A DNA stretch of 64,000 bases from Paenibacillus tengchongensis (GCF_008973665.1 NZ_WACP01000006.1:248001-312000), one strand, 5' to 3'; shown: positions 28,987-38,579, counted from the stretch's first letter. Numbers and translations are program-made. The notes: generated from the letters alone by a model not told the origin.

Positions 28987-30948
28987 TTACAGCGATTCTC
29001 TGATTACACGCTTATAATAAACCACAGACAGCAGACCGAAGATTGAATACAGCACTGTGTAGAGCACCATGACAATGACCGTCGGTGTCAGCATTTCCGT
29101 GCCGAACAAGAACCAGCCCGATTTGACGGCGAAATAGCTGTGGAATAAGCCGACGATCAGCGGAATGCCGAAATTGAACAGCTGCTTGAACTGGATGCCC
29201 CGCAGCAGATCGCCCTGGGTAAAGCCCAGCTTGCGAAGGATCGTATAGCCGCCCTTCTCCTCTTCCCCCTCGTCCATCTGCTTGAAATAGAGGATACAGC
29301 CTGATGTGATGAGGAAGGTGAGCCCCAGGAAGCCGACGATGAACATGATCATGCCCATGCTGGTGCGCTGGTTGATTTCAAACTCATACTGTGAGAAGCT
29401 GGTGAGTCTCAAGGCGTGGTCTTTATCCCCGGTGCTCTCCTGGGCGGTGTAGATTTCGTACGCCTGCTTCATCTGTCCGCGGTCCTTCAGATTCAGGCCA
29501 TAGTACTCGGTTGGAACATTCTTTTGCGAAGAAGGGTAGCTAACCTTAACCAGCTTCTGATAATCCGCTTCATCGACTACGAATACACCGCTTCCGCCCC
29601 CGAAGCGATAAGGCATTACTGCTTCACTGGTGATTCCGTTCAGCTTCATCGGAACTTTACCTTCCGCAGTCCAGAAGCCCAGTTCTCCCGTCTCCTTCAT
29701 TGGCATGAAGTTTTTCAGAGCACCGCTAAGTCCCATCAGGCGCGTCTCCCCGGGCTTTACATCTACATTCCCAAGGCTGCTGTCGCTAATAACGGCTGTG
29801 TGAATTTGTTTGTCTTCATCTTTCTGATACACCGTTTTGCCCATCACTTGCGCCGCATCCACGGATGTATAAAAAACAGGAATGTAAAGCTCCTCATACT
29901 TGATTCCCGCCTGATCCAGCGCAGCCGTGAACTGCTCCTTCACTTCGGGGTTCACATACCCGAAGTCCTGCGGCGAGCTCTCCCTTGCCTGCGCTTCCGC
30001 CGAATAATATGAAATATAGCTCAGGGACAGTAGTCCGATGGCGAGTGCCGATACGGTCGTAATGATCGTCAGCAGCAGCGCATTCGATTTCATCCGGAAC
30101 ATAATGGAAGACAGCGACAAGACCTCGTTAATCGACAGGTAGCCCTTTTTACGCTTGCGGATCAGGTTGAATACGAAGCTGACCGAGCCTTTATAGAACA
30201 GATAGGTCCCGATAATAACGAGGGCCAGAATGGCAATCATCGCCGCCATCAGCTCTGCCATATCGACGAACTTGCCGCCGAACAGCTGGGTAGAGATGTA
30301 ATATCCGCCGAGAATAAAGGCGATGCCGAGCACCCCCATGATAATCTCCCGGATCGGCATCTTGCGCACACGTTCCTCTGCGGTGGAGTTCACCCGGAAC
30401 AGCGAGAGAATGCTCTGCCCTTTGATAAACATATAGTTCATCAGCATAATGAGCACATATATGGCAGCGAACACAATAACGGTCTGCTGCAGAGCTTCTA
30501 TAGAGAAACGCAGCTTCGCTGCCACTTCAATATCAAGGATTTTAAACAAAATCATCAGGATCAGGCGGGAACCGGCAAAGCCGGCCAATATCCCCAGCAC
30601 CATCGACCCGAAATAAAGAATCAGGTTCTCGGCGCTCAGCAGCTTGAAGATCCGTCCTTTGGTCAGACCGATCAGCTGGAACAAACCGATCTCCTTACTG
30701 CGCCGTTTGATGAAAATGGTGTTGGCATACAGCAGGAAGATCGCAACGATGGCGATCAGCAGCACCGAAGAGGCACCTATGGCTGCTCCGCCTTTGATCG
30801 TACCCTCCATTACATCCAGGGAAGGATCATATTTTAGCGTTACGAAGGAGAAGTACAGCGCCACCCCGAACACCAGCGCGAAGACGTAGAGATAGTAGTT
30901 CTTGATGTTCTTTTTCAGATTGCGCAGGATGATTACATTCAGGCTCAT
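28987..30948 (-). CDS. BceB-type ABC transporter permease
   Basis: 653 aa, ten predicted membrane helices of FtsX/MacB type. A large extracytoplasmic domain of about 200 residues (roughly 310-530) between helices VII and VIII is the hallmark of BceB-type permeases. They sense and relieve cell-wall-targeting peptides such as bacitracin or lantibiotics. Its ATG overlaps the TGA of the ATPase gene (ATGA, 30945-30948). It belongs to the RR-HK-ABC-permease module at 28.9-33.5 kb and is expected both to transport and to signal flux to the histidine kinase. The peptide specificity is not predictable. Confidence 0.92.
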   Translation of the reverse strand: MSLNVIILRNLKKNIKNYYLYVFALVFGVALYFSFVTLKYDPSLDVMEGTIKGGAAIGASSVLLIAIVAIFLLYANTIFIKRRSKEIGLFQLIGLTKGRIFKLLSAENLILYFGSMVLGILAGFAGSRLILMILFKILDIEVAAKLRFSIEALQQTVIVFAAIYVLIMLMNYMFIKGQSILSLFRVNSTAEERVRKMPIREIIMGVLGIAFILGGYYISTQLFGGKFVDMAELMAAMIAILALVIIGTYLFYKGSVSFVFNLIRKRKKGYLSINEVLSLSSIMFRMKSNALLLTIITTVSALAIGLLSLSYISYYSAEAQARESSPQDFGYVNPEVKEQFTAALDQAGIKYEELYIPVFYTSVDAAQVMGKTVYQKDEDKQIHTAVISDSSLGNVDVKPGETRLMGLSGALKNFMPMKETGELGFWTAEGKVPMKLNGITSEAVMPYRFGGGSGVFVVDEADYQKLVKVSYPSSQKNVPTEYYGLNLKDRGQMKQAYEIYTAQESTGDKDHALRLTSFSQYEFEINQRTSMGMIMFIVGFLGLTFLITSGCILYFKQMDEGEEEKGGYTILRKLGFTQGDLLRGIQFKQLFNFGIPLIVGLFHSYFAVKSGWFLFGTEMLTPTVIVMVLYTVLYSIFGLLSVVYYKRVIRESL

Positions 30949-31700
30949 TGCTGGACACCGCCCAGCACGCCTTGGGTCTTGATGATGTCACCCAAAAACG
31001 ACTGCCGGGCCTCCTCGCCCTTGTTCAGCTGGGTATATACCTGTCCGTCGCGGATGAACACCACCCGGCTGCAATAGCTGGCGGCTGCAGGGTCATGCGT
31101 TACCATTACTATCGTCGCCTGATGCTTCTGGTTCATGTCGGCCAGCTTGTTCAGCAGGTCAGAGGCAGATTTGGAATCCAGCGCCCCGGTCGGCTCATCG
31201 GCAAAAATAATCCCCGGATCATGCACAAACGCCCGCGCCGCGCTCGTCCGCTGCTTCTGCCCGCCGGAAATTTCGGCAGGATATTTATCCTTCAGCTCAT
31301 AAATGCCCAGCTCCCCGGCCACCTGCTCGAACTTGCGGTGTGCATCCTTCTTCGAGATCCCGGTAATCGACAGCGGCAGCAGTACATTTTCCTTGACCGT
31401 CAGCGTGTCCAGCAGATTGTAATCCTGAAAAATAAACCCGAGATGCTGCTTGCGGAATTCAGCCAGCTGCTTCTCCTTCATCGCCGTGAATTCCTTGCCT
31501 TCGATTTCAATCGTCCCCCGGGTAACCCGGTCTATGGAGGAGAGCACGTTCAGCAGGGTCGTCTTGCCGGAGCCGGAAGCGCCCATAATGCCGACAAATT
31601 CGCCCTTTTCCACGGTCAGGTCGATGCCTTTTAACACCTCCTGCTTGTTGAATTTGTTGCCGTATGTTTTGTAAATTTTATTAGCCTGTAGGATTGCCAC
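30945..31700 (-). CDS. BceA-type ABC transporter ATP-binding protein
   Basis: 251 aa. Walker [11 protein letters not shown]-loop [10 protein letters not shown], signature [14 protein letters not shown], Walker [13 protein letters not shown] and switch [10 protein letters not shown] are all present. The TSAARA in place of the usual TAIARA is a small deviation. It powers the downstream permease. The start is set at GTG 31700, where AAAAGGAG lies 11 bases upstream; a GTG at 31712 would overlap the ribosome site. A 7-4-7 inverted repeat about 90 bp upstream is the likely response-regulator target. Confidence 0.92.
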   Translation of the reverse strand: MAILQANKIYKTYGNKFNKQEVLKGIDLTVEKGEFVGIMGASGSGKTTLLNVLSSIDRVTRGTIEIEGKEFTAMKEKQLAEFRKQHLGFIFQDYNLLDTLTVKENVLLPLSITGISKKDAHRKFEQVAGELGIYELKDKYPAEISGGQKQRTSAARAFVHDPGIIFADEPTGALDSKSASDLLNKLADMNQKHQATIVMVTHDPAAASYCSRVVFIRDGQVYTQLNKGEEARQSFLGDIIKTQGVLGGVQQ

Positions 31701-31783
31701 TTGTTCATCCACTCCTTTTCTATAGTTCCATCTTAAGCGGATGCGGCGGATTTATCCTGCGATTCCCCGAACAAAATGAAGGA

Positions 31784-31807
31784 GCATGTGACATTGTTGT
31801 CACATGC
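31784..31807 (-). promoter_or_regulatory. Perfect inverted repeat, probable BceR-type operator
   Basis: TGTGACA-TTGT-TGTCACA (31787-31804) is a perfect 7-4-7 palindrome, extended by GC on both sides. It overlaps the stop codon of the histidine kinase gene and precedes the ABC genes. This configuration is what I recall for BceR-like regulators in Bacillus. Confidence 0.65.
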
Positions 31808-32804
31808 CCGTTATCCGCACGAAATCGTTCTCCCGCGGAAAAGTTAGTGTAAAGCTGCTGCCTTGTCCGGCGGCAGACGTCACCCCGATCCTGATCAGAA
31901 GCTCCTCTGTCACCTGCTTCGCCAAATAAAGCCCCATCCCGGTAGCCGCCCCTTCCTGCCGTCCGGCGGAGGAGGTGAAGCCTTTCTCGAAAATGCGCGG
32001 CAGGTCCTTGGCTTCGATGCCTCTGCCCTGGTCGGTTATGGTCAGCACAACATGCTCATGCTCTAGTCTGCTTTCAATCGTAATATCAGACGCCTCGCTG
32101 TATTTGACGCTGTTCGTCAGCAGCTGGCGCAGGATGAACCCAAGCCACTTGCCGTCCGTAAGTACCTCTTCCGCCTCAAGCGATACATCGAAGCCGATGC
32201 CCTTCGGGATGCACCACGACTTCAGCGCCCGGATCTCGGCATGGAGAATCGGCTCCAGCCTGGTCCGTTCGATGAACAGGTCGTTGCGCATGAACGGAAT
32301 GCGCTTCTGGTGCAACTGCTGGTCCAGCAGATGATTAATCCGCAACCACTCATAATTCAGACGGGTCTGCAACGGTTCATCCGGAATCCGTTCGATCATC
32401 AGCTGCATGGCAGTCAGCGGCGTCTTCACTTCATGAATCCAGGCTAACAGCTCATCCTTCTCCTGCTCCAGCAGTTGAATGTTCTCCTCAGCCTCTCTTC
32501 GGTAACGGGCCGTTTGACCTTCCACAGCTTCCTGGACGATTTCCTGGAAGGGACTTTCGGCACCCGAGATCGCCCCCAGCTCATAAACCTCGTCCCAGGC
32601 GGCCATTCGGGCATAGAACCGTGTCTCCCGTGAATATCTGAACAGCAGAAACACCGCACAGATCAGCACATTAAGCATGACAATATAAAGCACCGGCAGA
32701 AAAGGGATAGACGCATCGATATAGGCTATAAACAGGATCAGCAGCTGCAGGCCTCCCAGCAGAAGCAGCCAGCTCCGTTTCTCTTGTATGTATTTCAGGA
32801 TCAT
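31800..32804 (-). CDS. BceS-type intramembrane-sensing histidine kinase
   Basis: 334 aa. Two membrane helices close together (about 11-30 and 34-55) with almost no extracellular loop are the mark of intramembrane-sensing kinases that take their signal from a partner ABC transporter. The phospho-acceptor is His at about 124 in AWIHEVKTPLTAM. The ATPase part has NSVKYSE (N box), ITDQGRGIEAKDLPRIFEKGF (G1/F) and TGMGLYLAK (G2). The start codon overlaps the response-regulator stop (ATGA). Confidence 0.92.
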   Translation of the reverse strand: MILKYIQEKRSWLLLLGGLQLLILFIAYIDASIPFLPVLYIVMLNVLICAVFLLFRYSRETRFYARMAAWDEVYELGAISGAESPFQEIVQEAVEGQTARYRREAEENIQLLEQEKDELLAWIHEVKTPLTAMQLMIERIPDEPLQTRLNYEWLRINHLLDQQLHQKRIPFMRNDLFIERTRLEPILHAEIRALKSWCIPKGIGFDVSLEAEEVLTDGKWLGFILRQLLTNSVKYSEASDITIESRLEHEHVVLTITDQGRGIEAKDLPRIFEKGFTSSAGRQEGAATGMGLYLAKQVTEELLIRIGVTSAAGQGSSFTLTFPRENDFVRITGM

Positions 32805-33490
32805 AGGGCTTCCTCTTCCGTCGCCATATACCCTTGTCCGACCTTCGTCTCGATGAAAGCGTCGAGGCCGAGCGGCTCCAGCTTCTTGCGCAGCCGGTTC
32901 ACATTTACGGTCAAGGTGTTGTCGCTGACGAAATGCTCATTGTCCCACAGTTCTTTGATCAGGTCCTCGCGGCTTACGATTTGATTCTTGCGCTCTGCAA
33001 GGATCCGCAGAATGAACATTTCATTCTTAGTCAGCAGAATCGACCCGCTCCCGCTGCTTACGGTATTCTTTCCGTATTCAATGGTTGCTCCCCGCCATGT
33101 CTTCAGCAGCGTTGCTTCCGTGCTGTAATTGTACACCCTGCGCAGCGTGGCCTGAATCTTGGCGACCAGCACCTCGAAATGAAACGGCTTCTGCATAAAA
33201 TCATCTGCGCCAAACTGCATAGCCATCACCATATCACTCGGATGATCCCGCGAGGAGAGGAAGATAATCGGCACATTGGAATGCGCCCGCAGCATGCGGC
33301 ACCAGTGAAAGCCGTCGTATTGCGGCAGCTGGATATCAATCACCACCAGCTCCGGCTTCACCGCCGCGAACTCCTGCATCACTTTGCCGAAGTCGCTGAT
33401 ACCATGTACTTCATAGCCCCACTGGGTTAAGCGCTCCTTAATTTCGCTGTATAACGTAATGTCGTCTTCGATCAGCATGATTTTGAACAT
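32801..33490 (-). CDS. BceR-type response regulator (OmpR family)
   Basis: 229 aa. A receiver domain (1-120) has acidic Glu-Asp-Asp at 8-10, phospho-acceptor Asp at about 52 in VVIDIQLPQ, Ser in FLSSRD and Lys in MQKPFH. A winged-helix DNA-binding domain (about 135-229) ends with KVGQGYMAT. The ATG at 33490 has GGAGG four bases upstream. It controls the adjacent transporter genes, most likely through the 31784-31807 palindrome. Confidence 0.92.
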   Translation of the reverse strand: MFKIMLIEDDITLYSEIKERLTQWGYEVHGISDFGKVMQEFAAVKPELVVIDIQLPQYDGFHWCRMLRAHSNVPIIFLSSRDHPSDMVMAMQFGADDFMQKPFHFEVLVAKIQATLRRVYNYSTEATLLKTWRGATIEYGKNTVSSGSGSILLTKNEMFILRILAERKNQIVSREDLIKELWDNEHFVSDNTLTVNVNRLRKKLEPLGLDAFIETKVGQGYMATEEEAL

Positions 33491-33605
33491 GGGACCTCCG
33501 GAGAAACCATTATATGGAACTTGCGTATAACTAAAACATTCTCTACATAACACAGCCTATCATAATCGTCACCGATTGGACAATTGATCATAACGGAGGG
33601 ATGAG

Positions 33606-34547
33606 ATGAAACAGCAATTCATGGATTCATTGGAGAGCGGATCACTGCAGGGAGTACAGAACGTGCCCAAGAGCGATCTGCACAACCATGCTGGACGAGG
33701 GGGCAGCATCCGCTACATTGAGGAGTGGGCAGGCGTGAAGGTTGAGCCGCCTCCAGCTGTGTTCGACTCGCTGGGAGGCATGGCGAATTGGTTCAATTCT
33801 CATGTCAAAAGTGTATGTCCCGGCACTCCGGGATACCTGAAACGGGTGGAGGCTTCGTTCGTGCAGGCCGGTGAAGACCGGATCTCGCTGCTGGCGCTAA
33901 GCTTTGGCATAGACGAAATTGATGCTTTGGGCGGTATGGAATCCTTCATGAAGACGATGAACGGTTTCCGCGAGCGGTACGCTACGGATACCCGCTTTCT
34001 TCCCGAGCTGGCTTTTGACCGGGCGTGTAATGCGGATGCGGTCTTCGAACGGCTGGATGAGATATTGGGGTACGGGTGGTTCCGCTCCGTAGACATATGC
34101 TGTGACGAACTCGCTGCGCCCGTTAACAAGTTCAAGCGAATCTACCGGAAAGCCAAAGCCGCAGGGCTCGTGCTGAAGGCACATGTCGGGGAGTTCGGCA
34201 GCGCTGATGATGTGATGAAAGCGGTCGAGGAGCTGGAGCTGCACGAGGTGCATCACGGTGTTGCGGCGGCGAAGTCTCCGCAGATCATGCACTGGCTGGC
34301 GGATCACCGCATCCGGCTGAACGTGTGTCCCACCAGCAATGTGATGCTGGGTGTGGCGGAGAGCTATGCCTCCCATCCCATCCGTAAGCTGTTCGATAAT
34401 GGGGTGCCGGTTACGGTCAATAGCGATGATCTGCTGATCTTTAATCAGAGCGTGTCACAGGAGTATATGAATTTATATCGGTGCGGCCTGATGACTGCCG
34501 AGGAGCTTAACCGGGTCCGGGAAACCGGGTTACTGGTTCAGGATTAG
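33606..34547 (+). CDS. Adenosine deaminase family protein
   Basis: 313 aa, slightly short for the family. Metal and catalytic motifs are in order: KSDLHNHAGRG (HxH), AHVGEFG (His and catalytic Glu), HEVHHGVAAA (His) and VNSDDLLIF (metal Asp). These enzymes deaminate adenosine or related purines by hydrolysis. The usual LHxHLxG opening is LHNHAGRG, so the substrate may differ from plain adenosine. GGAGG lies six to seven bases before the ATG. It diverges from the Bce-like operon. Confidence 0.83.
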   Translation: MKQQFMDSLESGSLQGVQNVPKSDLHNHAGRGGSIRYIEEWAGVKVEPPPAVFDSLGGMANWFNSHVKSVCPGTPGYLKRVEASFVQAGEDRISLLALSFGIDEIDALGGMESFMKTMNGFRERYATDTRFLPELAFDRACNADAVFERLDEILGYGWFRSVDICCDELAAPVNKFKRIYRKAKAAGLVLKAHVGEFGSADDVMKAVEELELHEVHHGVAAAKSPQIMHWLADHRIRLNVCPTSNVMLGVAESYASHPIRKLFDNGVPVTVNSDDLLIFNQSVSQEYMNLYRCGLMTAEELNRVRETGLLVQD

Positions 34548-34557
34548 CTGACGGAAG

Positions 34558-34950
34558 CTATTCAAGGGCCGCTGAACTCTCTGGTGTATAGAAGCGGACT
34601 AACTTAAACCTGCTTCTTGCCTCTGGATCTAAGGTACTGGAAAAGAAGGTATGCATAACATCCTCGAAAGTGAGCTGCGAATCGCGCGCCAGCACAATAA
34701 CCCCGTTCAGGCGGGATGGATTACCGAACTGCCCTTCCAGGCTCAACAGATATGGAAGGGCTCTTTGGTCTGCCGCTCCGCAGAGCTATCAAATAGGTAG
34801 TACTGTTCATCCTGGAAGAACACATCCTGGAAGTATGGCCCTTCAAGCACACTCTCCTGGTAATAGACCAGACGTACAGCGGCATTGCTGCCCTCAGCCG
34901 CCCTATCGGCGAACGCGTCCCAGGCTTCCCCATTGGCAGTTATTAAATTC
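34558..34950 (-). pseudogene. Decayed gene with a one-base deletion, no known family
   Basis: Two minus-strand pieces read as one protein. The first (about 34950-34757, from NGEAWDAFADRAAEG to AERQTKEPF) stops at HIC. The second (SLEGQFGNPSRLNG onward, ending SSAALE) continues one frame over. Restoring one base near 34765 gives EPFPYLLSLEGQ and a single frame. No start codon or ribosome site is present upstream, where the sequence becomes the promoter of the next gene, so the 5' end is also lost. Confidence 0.6.
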
Positions 34951-34952
34951 GA

Positions 34953-34980
34953 TTGAATTCTAATTAGATATATGTATAAT
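34953..34980 (+). promoter_or_regulatory. Sigma-A-type promoter for DUF2087 gene
   Basis: TTGAAT (34953-34958), a 16-bp spacer and a perfect TATAAT (34975-34980), about 45 bp before the ATG. Confidence 0.6.
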
Positions 34981-35025
34981 TAGTTTTGTAAGTTCATGTA
35001 CTGTACACAAGAAGGGAGAATTAGG

Positions 35026-35304
35026 ATGGGCACTAAATTGGACAATTTTCTGGACCATGAGCGCAAAATCCGCAGTTGGCCCGCCAAGCGCAGCAACCAG
35101 AAGCTGGTGATCGAATATCTGGGTTCAAAGTTCAACAATGAAGTGGAGTATAGCGAGGCGGAAGTCAATGAGATCATCAAGCAGAATCATACGTACAACG
35201 ATCATTGTTATCTGAGGCGGGAGCTCGTGGATTATCATGTCCTCGAACGGACCGGCGACGGGCGCGTGTACTGGAAGCCCCGGCAGGAAGCGGAGAGCGA
35301 GTGA
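35026..35304 (+). CDS. DUF2087 domain-containing protein
   Basis: 92 aa. The pattern LDNFLDHERKIRSWPAKRSN, then YSEAEVNEIIKQNH and LRRELVDYHVLERTGDGRVY matches DUF2087, a small domain often attached to or near transcriptional regulators. It is probably a winged-helix-like module. AAGGGAG lies seven bases before the ATG; an upstream start at 34999 is not needed. It has its own promoter and a strong terminator, so is a one-gene unit. The exact role is unknown. Confidence 0.85.
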   Translation: MGTKLDNFLDHERKIRSWPAKRSNQKLVIEYLGSKFNNEVEYSEAEVNEIIKQNHTYNDHCYLRRELVDYHVLERTGDGRVYWKPRQEAESE

Positions 35305-35321
35305 ATGTAAGCATTAGAAGC

Positions 35322-35359
35322 GGCAGGAGAAACGATGGCGTTTCCCCTGCCCTTTTTTT
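35322..35359 (+). terminator. Strong intrinsic terminator
   Basis: GGCAGGAGAAACG pairs with CGTTTCCCCTGCC (one mismatch), followed by CTTTTTTT. Confidence 0.9.
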
Positions 35360-35402
35360 GAAGCGGAAGTATTCGATCTTGTTTGGCTTTAATGGGCTGC
35401 AC

Positions 35403-36398
35403 TCATATATTTCCGAACAGCTCATCAAGCTGCCGGTGATGACGGGAAAGCCACAGCATTTCTTCGGCAAATCTGGCCGGTGACGCACTGTGCCGGTCCA
35501 TCTCCCTGTTAATCCACCATTCGCTCTCCATATACCAGAGCATCCGCAATGACTCTGCCAGCTTACCCTTGGCGAAGCTCTGTTCCTTCCGGTAGCCTTC
35601 AAGGCAAGCCTTGACCTTGTCAGTCTGGAAGCCGGTTTCCTGAAGCGAGCATGAGATCACCGCCCGGGCAAGGTCCAGCTCGGGATAATCGTAGCGCAGC
35701 CGGTCAAAGTCCAAAATGGCCGAGAGCCCGTCCTCCTCGAACAGTATATTGTCCACCCACAGGTCCCGGTGTGCGAGCCCTTTAGCCACATTACCCAGTA
35801 CCGTCAGATCAAACGCCTCTGTAGCCTTTAGCTGCAGCTCCATGATTTCTGCAAGCCAAGCCTTGCCGTCCGCCTCCGCTTCCTTGCAGGCATTCTTCCA
35901 ATAAATCACTCTGGCTTCTTTGCCGGGTGGCAAGAATTGCGGCTCCTTGTAAGGCAGCGGAGCGTTATCGTTCAGCAGCCGGTGCATTCTCCCCGTCTGA
36001 CAGCCTAATGCATACATTTGGCTCTCCTTGGCCGTGCCGGGCCGCACCGTATATCCCGGGCAGTACTCCATTACGACGAAGAGCTGTCCGCTCTCTGTAA
36101 CTTGCATAATCTCACCATTATGCGTCAGAAGACGGGGACATGCCACTCCTTCTGCCTGTAATTGCTGGTGGAATTGCAGCGCGTCGCGCAAATCCTCCAG
36201 ACTGTATTTCTTCAGCCGCCCGGCGTTATACTGCTTCAGCAAATACACCCCGGAGCTCGTTTCGAGCTTCCATTTCAGATTCAGCCATCCGCGTTTGATC
36301 TGCACGGCTTTCTGGACGTCCAGTCCAAAATAATGTTTACAGCTGCTTTCGAGTTCCTGGTACAAAACATCCGGATCATCTTCCACTATAGGCTTCAT
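35403..36398 (-). CDS. APH-fold kinase, CotS-like
   Basis: 331 aa. The kinase-like fold has LAHRDLWVDNILF (catalytic Asp and Asn) and AILDFDRLRYDYPELDLARA (metal Asp). The N-lobe includes WKLETSSGVYLLKQY. The overall pattern resembles spore-coat CotS/YsxE-type and homoserine-kinase-like proteins as well as aminoglycoside kinases. AGGAGA lies eight bases before the ATG. No sporulation promoter was identified, so a coat role is only possible. Confidence 0.8.
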   Translation of the reverse strand: MKPIVEDDPDVLYQELESSCKHYFGLDVQKAVQIKRGWLNLKWKLETSSGVYLLKQYNAGRLKKYSLEDLRDALQFHQQLQAEGVACPRLLTHNGEIMQVTESGQLFVVMEYCPGYTVRPGTAKESQMYALGCQTGRMHRLLNDNAPLPYKEPQFLPPGKEARVIYWKNACKEAEADGKAWLAEIMELQLKATEAFDLTVLGNVAKGLAHRDLWVDNILFEEDGLSAILDFDRLRYDYPELDLARAVISCSLQETGFQTDKVKACLEGYRKEQSFAKGKLAESLRMLWYMESEWWINREMDRHSASPARFAEEMLWLSRHHRQLDELFGNI

Positions 36399-36482
36399 AT
36401 GACGATTCTCCTCTGCTCCATTTCACCTGCTTGATGTCTTCACTATACTAAGAACGATGAATTAGAACAATCAAGTATGGGT

Positions 36483-36530
36483 GACTGTCCCGTAAGCCAT
36501 GAAATGGTTGTCTGGGACAGTTCCTTTATT
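36483..36530 (+). terminator. Repeated hairpin element with T-rich tail
   Basis: GACTGTCCC pairs with GGGACAGTT, with an inner AGCCAT/ATGGTT stem and a CCTTTATTT tail. It shares its sequence with the hairpin at 16274-16315; ATGGGTGACTGTCCC at its left edge recurs inverted at 27980-27994. Confidence 0.55.
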
Positions 36531-36629
36531 TAACTATGACCTTGAGCGCGCCAAATTGCAGCTATGGACCATCTAACTTGCCAGTAAGAACAGGTGATGG
36601 CAGCGCATAACGTCCTTTGATTTGGCACT

Positions 36630-37056
36630 CAACATAAAGTATAAACAATCGAAAACAGACTCAACGGATTACACGAATTTCTGACAAGACACTTGTCGTA
36701 GGCGCAGACATTTCTAAAGAAACCCACATAGCCCGTGCCGTCGACTTTCGGGGGATTGAACTGGGAAAGGACTGTGTGTTCTCCAATACCCGTACCGGAC
36801 TGGAGCAACTGGTTCAGTGGATGAAGGAGCTACAGCAGGAGCATGCCAAGAGTGACGTCCTCTTCGGTATTGAGCCTACCGGACACTGCTGATTCACTCT
36901 AGCGGAGTATTTGAGAAAACAAGGCATCCCTGTGGTCATTGTCAATCCGCATCATGTACACAAAAGCAAAGAACTGGAAGACAACTAACCAACGAAAAAC
37001 GACTATAAAAATGCAAAAGTCATTGCCGATTTAGTGCGTAACGGGAAGTACAAGAG
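36630..37056 (+). pseudogene. IS110 family transposase, N-terminal remnant
   Basis: The reading frame from about 36648 gives ITRISDKTLVVGADISKETH and RGIELGKDCVFSNT, then FGIEPTGH, VIVNPHHVHKSKELEDN and KNDYKNAKVIADLVRNGKYK. This is the DEDD (RuvC-like) half of an IS110 transposase. Two in-frame stops interrupt it: TGA after EPTGHC (about 36887) and TAA after KELEDN (about 36986). The start codon is lost (ATA), probably with a frameshift just after it, and the serine-domain half is missing where the 204-bp repeat begins at 37051. It cannot be functional. Confidence 0.85.
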
Positions 37057-37254
37057 ACAGGTATGGATATCCAAAGTGCGATCACAGCATGTAACTTTGG
37101 GTTGGGGAAAACTCCCCCACTCTCTATTCCCGCCACCGTCTCTTCAGGTGAATAATGTAATCCTTACATGACTATTCCAACTCTCGAAATGTCAATGAAT
37201 GAAAACCTGAGAACGAGTGAGCAAACAAGAGGAAATATTAATTTATAGTGGGAG
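37051..37254 (+). repeat. 204-bp direct repeat, copy 1
   Basis: It begins CAAGAGACAGG and ends TATAGTGGGAG. It differs from copy 2 (38818-39021) by four substitutions that I count and no length change. It contains the palindrome ATGTAATCCTTACAT and a GGGG/CCCC hairpin. It abuts the broken transposase. Confidence 0.92.
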
Positions 37255-37293
37255 GGTTTGAGTGGCTAAAAGAGTTTCAATATAGATTTTTGA

Positions 37294-37398
37294 TACAGAA
37301 AACATAATGCAGTTTTGATCTCCGGCGAAGTTGTAGGCACATGGACTTTCGTTAAGCGTGGCTTAAATTATGGATTGTCATTAGTGTTCGAGAAGTAG
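37294..37398 (+). pseudogene. Short C-terminal gene fragment
   Basis: A 34-codon frame without a start reads YRKHNAVLISGEVVGTWTF, continues VKRGLNYGLSLVFEK and stops. It may be the tail of a winged-helix protein (DNA glycosylase AlkZ/YcaQ-like). The rest of the gene is absent, replaced by repeat copy 1. Confidence 0.35.
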
Positions 37399-37463
37399 TA
37401 AATAAAATCCGCATTTTACAAGCGAAATGAATAATGTAAAGAAAAGAGTTTACAGGCGCAAAT

Positions 37464-37781
37464 TTATTCGCGTAATTTATATTCTCGCCATGCGTTTTCA
37501 TAGTCTTGGTTTTTTATGAAATAGCGGTCTTCGAAGGCAGTGCTTTTATAGATTTTAAGACCAAGCTGAATTCCATCTTCACTGTCAGTTATGGTTCCCG
37601 TATCAATTAGAGTGGTCTCATCCATACTGTCGTAAGTAGTTGTGTAATAGTATTTATTCCCATCTATTGTTAGCCAAGTCACCGGATCGCTATTGGACGA
37701 ATTATTGGTACTGGTTACTTTGTCATTTGAACATCCAATTAAAAGCAAGCAAACAGATAAAATAAAAATAAGCTTTTTCAT
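37464..37781 (-). CDS. Small lipoprotein (105 aa)
   Basis: A lipoprotein signal peptide (MKKLIFILSVCLLLIGCS) with Cys in the lipobox LIGC, then a Ser/Asn-rich spacer and about 75 residues with WLTIDGNKYYYTTTYDS and KIYKSTAFEDRYF. GGAGG lies nine bases before the ATG. It is AT-rich. It lies 63 bp downstream of a metalloprotease-like gene on the same strand, and both sit between the 204-bp repeats. No family recognised. Confidence 0.75.
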   Translation of the reverse strand: MKKLIFILSVCLLLIGCSNDKVTSTNNSSNSDPVTWLTIDGNKYYYTTTYDSMDETTLIDTGTITDSEDGIQLGLKIYKSTAFEDRYFIKNQDYENAWREYKLRE

Positions 37782-37844
37782 TGTATTAAGCCTCCAGAAA
37801 TTTTTAAAAGCGCCACTAAACTAAGTTTGTGGCGCTCATGAAGA

Positions 37845-38579
37845 TTAGTTTATGCTAGTCCCATACCAACCTACCCTTACGGCAAGCTGGTTATAGTGGT
37901 CTGTATCCCAAGATGATGTACTATAAATAGTTCCATAATTCATGATGCATAAAGGCGACGGCCCCTGAATATCGTGTTGAAGCGAATAAAGATGAGAAAT
38001 CTCATGTTGCAAAGAGTGCCAATCGGAGTAAGTGTCATTCTGATCCCAGTTTACAGCATAGCTTCCGTACATAGGATTGCTGGTTATATCTTGGGCTTTA
38101 CCGGCTAATTGAATACCATAATTATCAATGAAATCAGTTTCTGCTGTAAAACCAATTACAAAGTCATAACTATTTGAAGAATATGTAGACATCAAATTAT
38201 TAAGAGTTTGATAGGCATTGCTGCCACTAGAGGTCCAATAGCGATAGTCTGTAACCGTTAAATCTATACCAAAATCTCTGTTAAAAGCATCGTCTGCTGC
38301 CTCAACTATACTTTCAGTTAATGACATCCAATTGCTGTGTTTTGCGCGGTACTCCTCATCAACAGCAACTAAAACTTTGCATAGTCTACCCGAAGCGGCA
38401 CGAGATTGTATATTATTTTCCTCGGCATCTGAAATATTTTTTTCAATAATGTGCGTACCGACAATGTTACCGTTTTCATCATATACCGAAGCAATCGAAG
38501 ATCTTTCAACATTTGGTGTGTAATTTTCATGCGATGTTCTAAATCTGTATGCCTCCTGAAATAGGTAATTATGTAACAA
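37845..38579 (-). CDS. Metzincin-like zinc metalloprotease, 5' end uncertain
   Basis: Up to 244 aa. The zinc site HEISHLYSLQHD (HExxHxxxxxH plus D) followed by a Met-turn candidate PLCIMNYG indicates a metzincin-type protease. An N-terminal part (SSIASVYDENGNIVGTHIIE) looks like propeptide. The only available start is a TTG at 38579 with no ribosome site, and no signal peptide is encoded, although an AGGAGG occurs just inside the frame. The 5' end may have been lost or frameshifted during rearrangement. The neighbour is a lipoprotein gene. Possibly an inactive relic of a secreted protease. Confidence 0.65.
   Translation of the reverse strand: MLHNYLFQEAYRFRTSHENYTPNVERSSIASVYDENGNIVGTHIIEKNISDAEENNIQSRAASGRLCKVLVAVDEEYRAKHSNWMSLTESIVEAADDAFNRDFGIDLTVTDYRYWTSSGSNAYQTLNNLMSTYSSNSYDFVIGFTAETDFIDNYGIQLAGKAQDITSNPMYGSYAVNWDQNDTYSDWHSLQHEISHLYSLQHDIQGPSPLCIMNYGTIYSTSSWDTDHYNQLAVRVGWYGTSIN

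Noticed and set aside
31719..31724. TATAGA as -10 for the Bce-like transporter genes
   Set aside because: It abuts the ribosome site, so the transcript would begin at or after it; the real promoter must lie nearer the 7-4-7 repeat.
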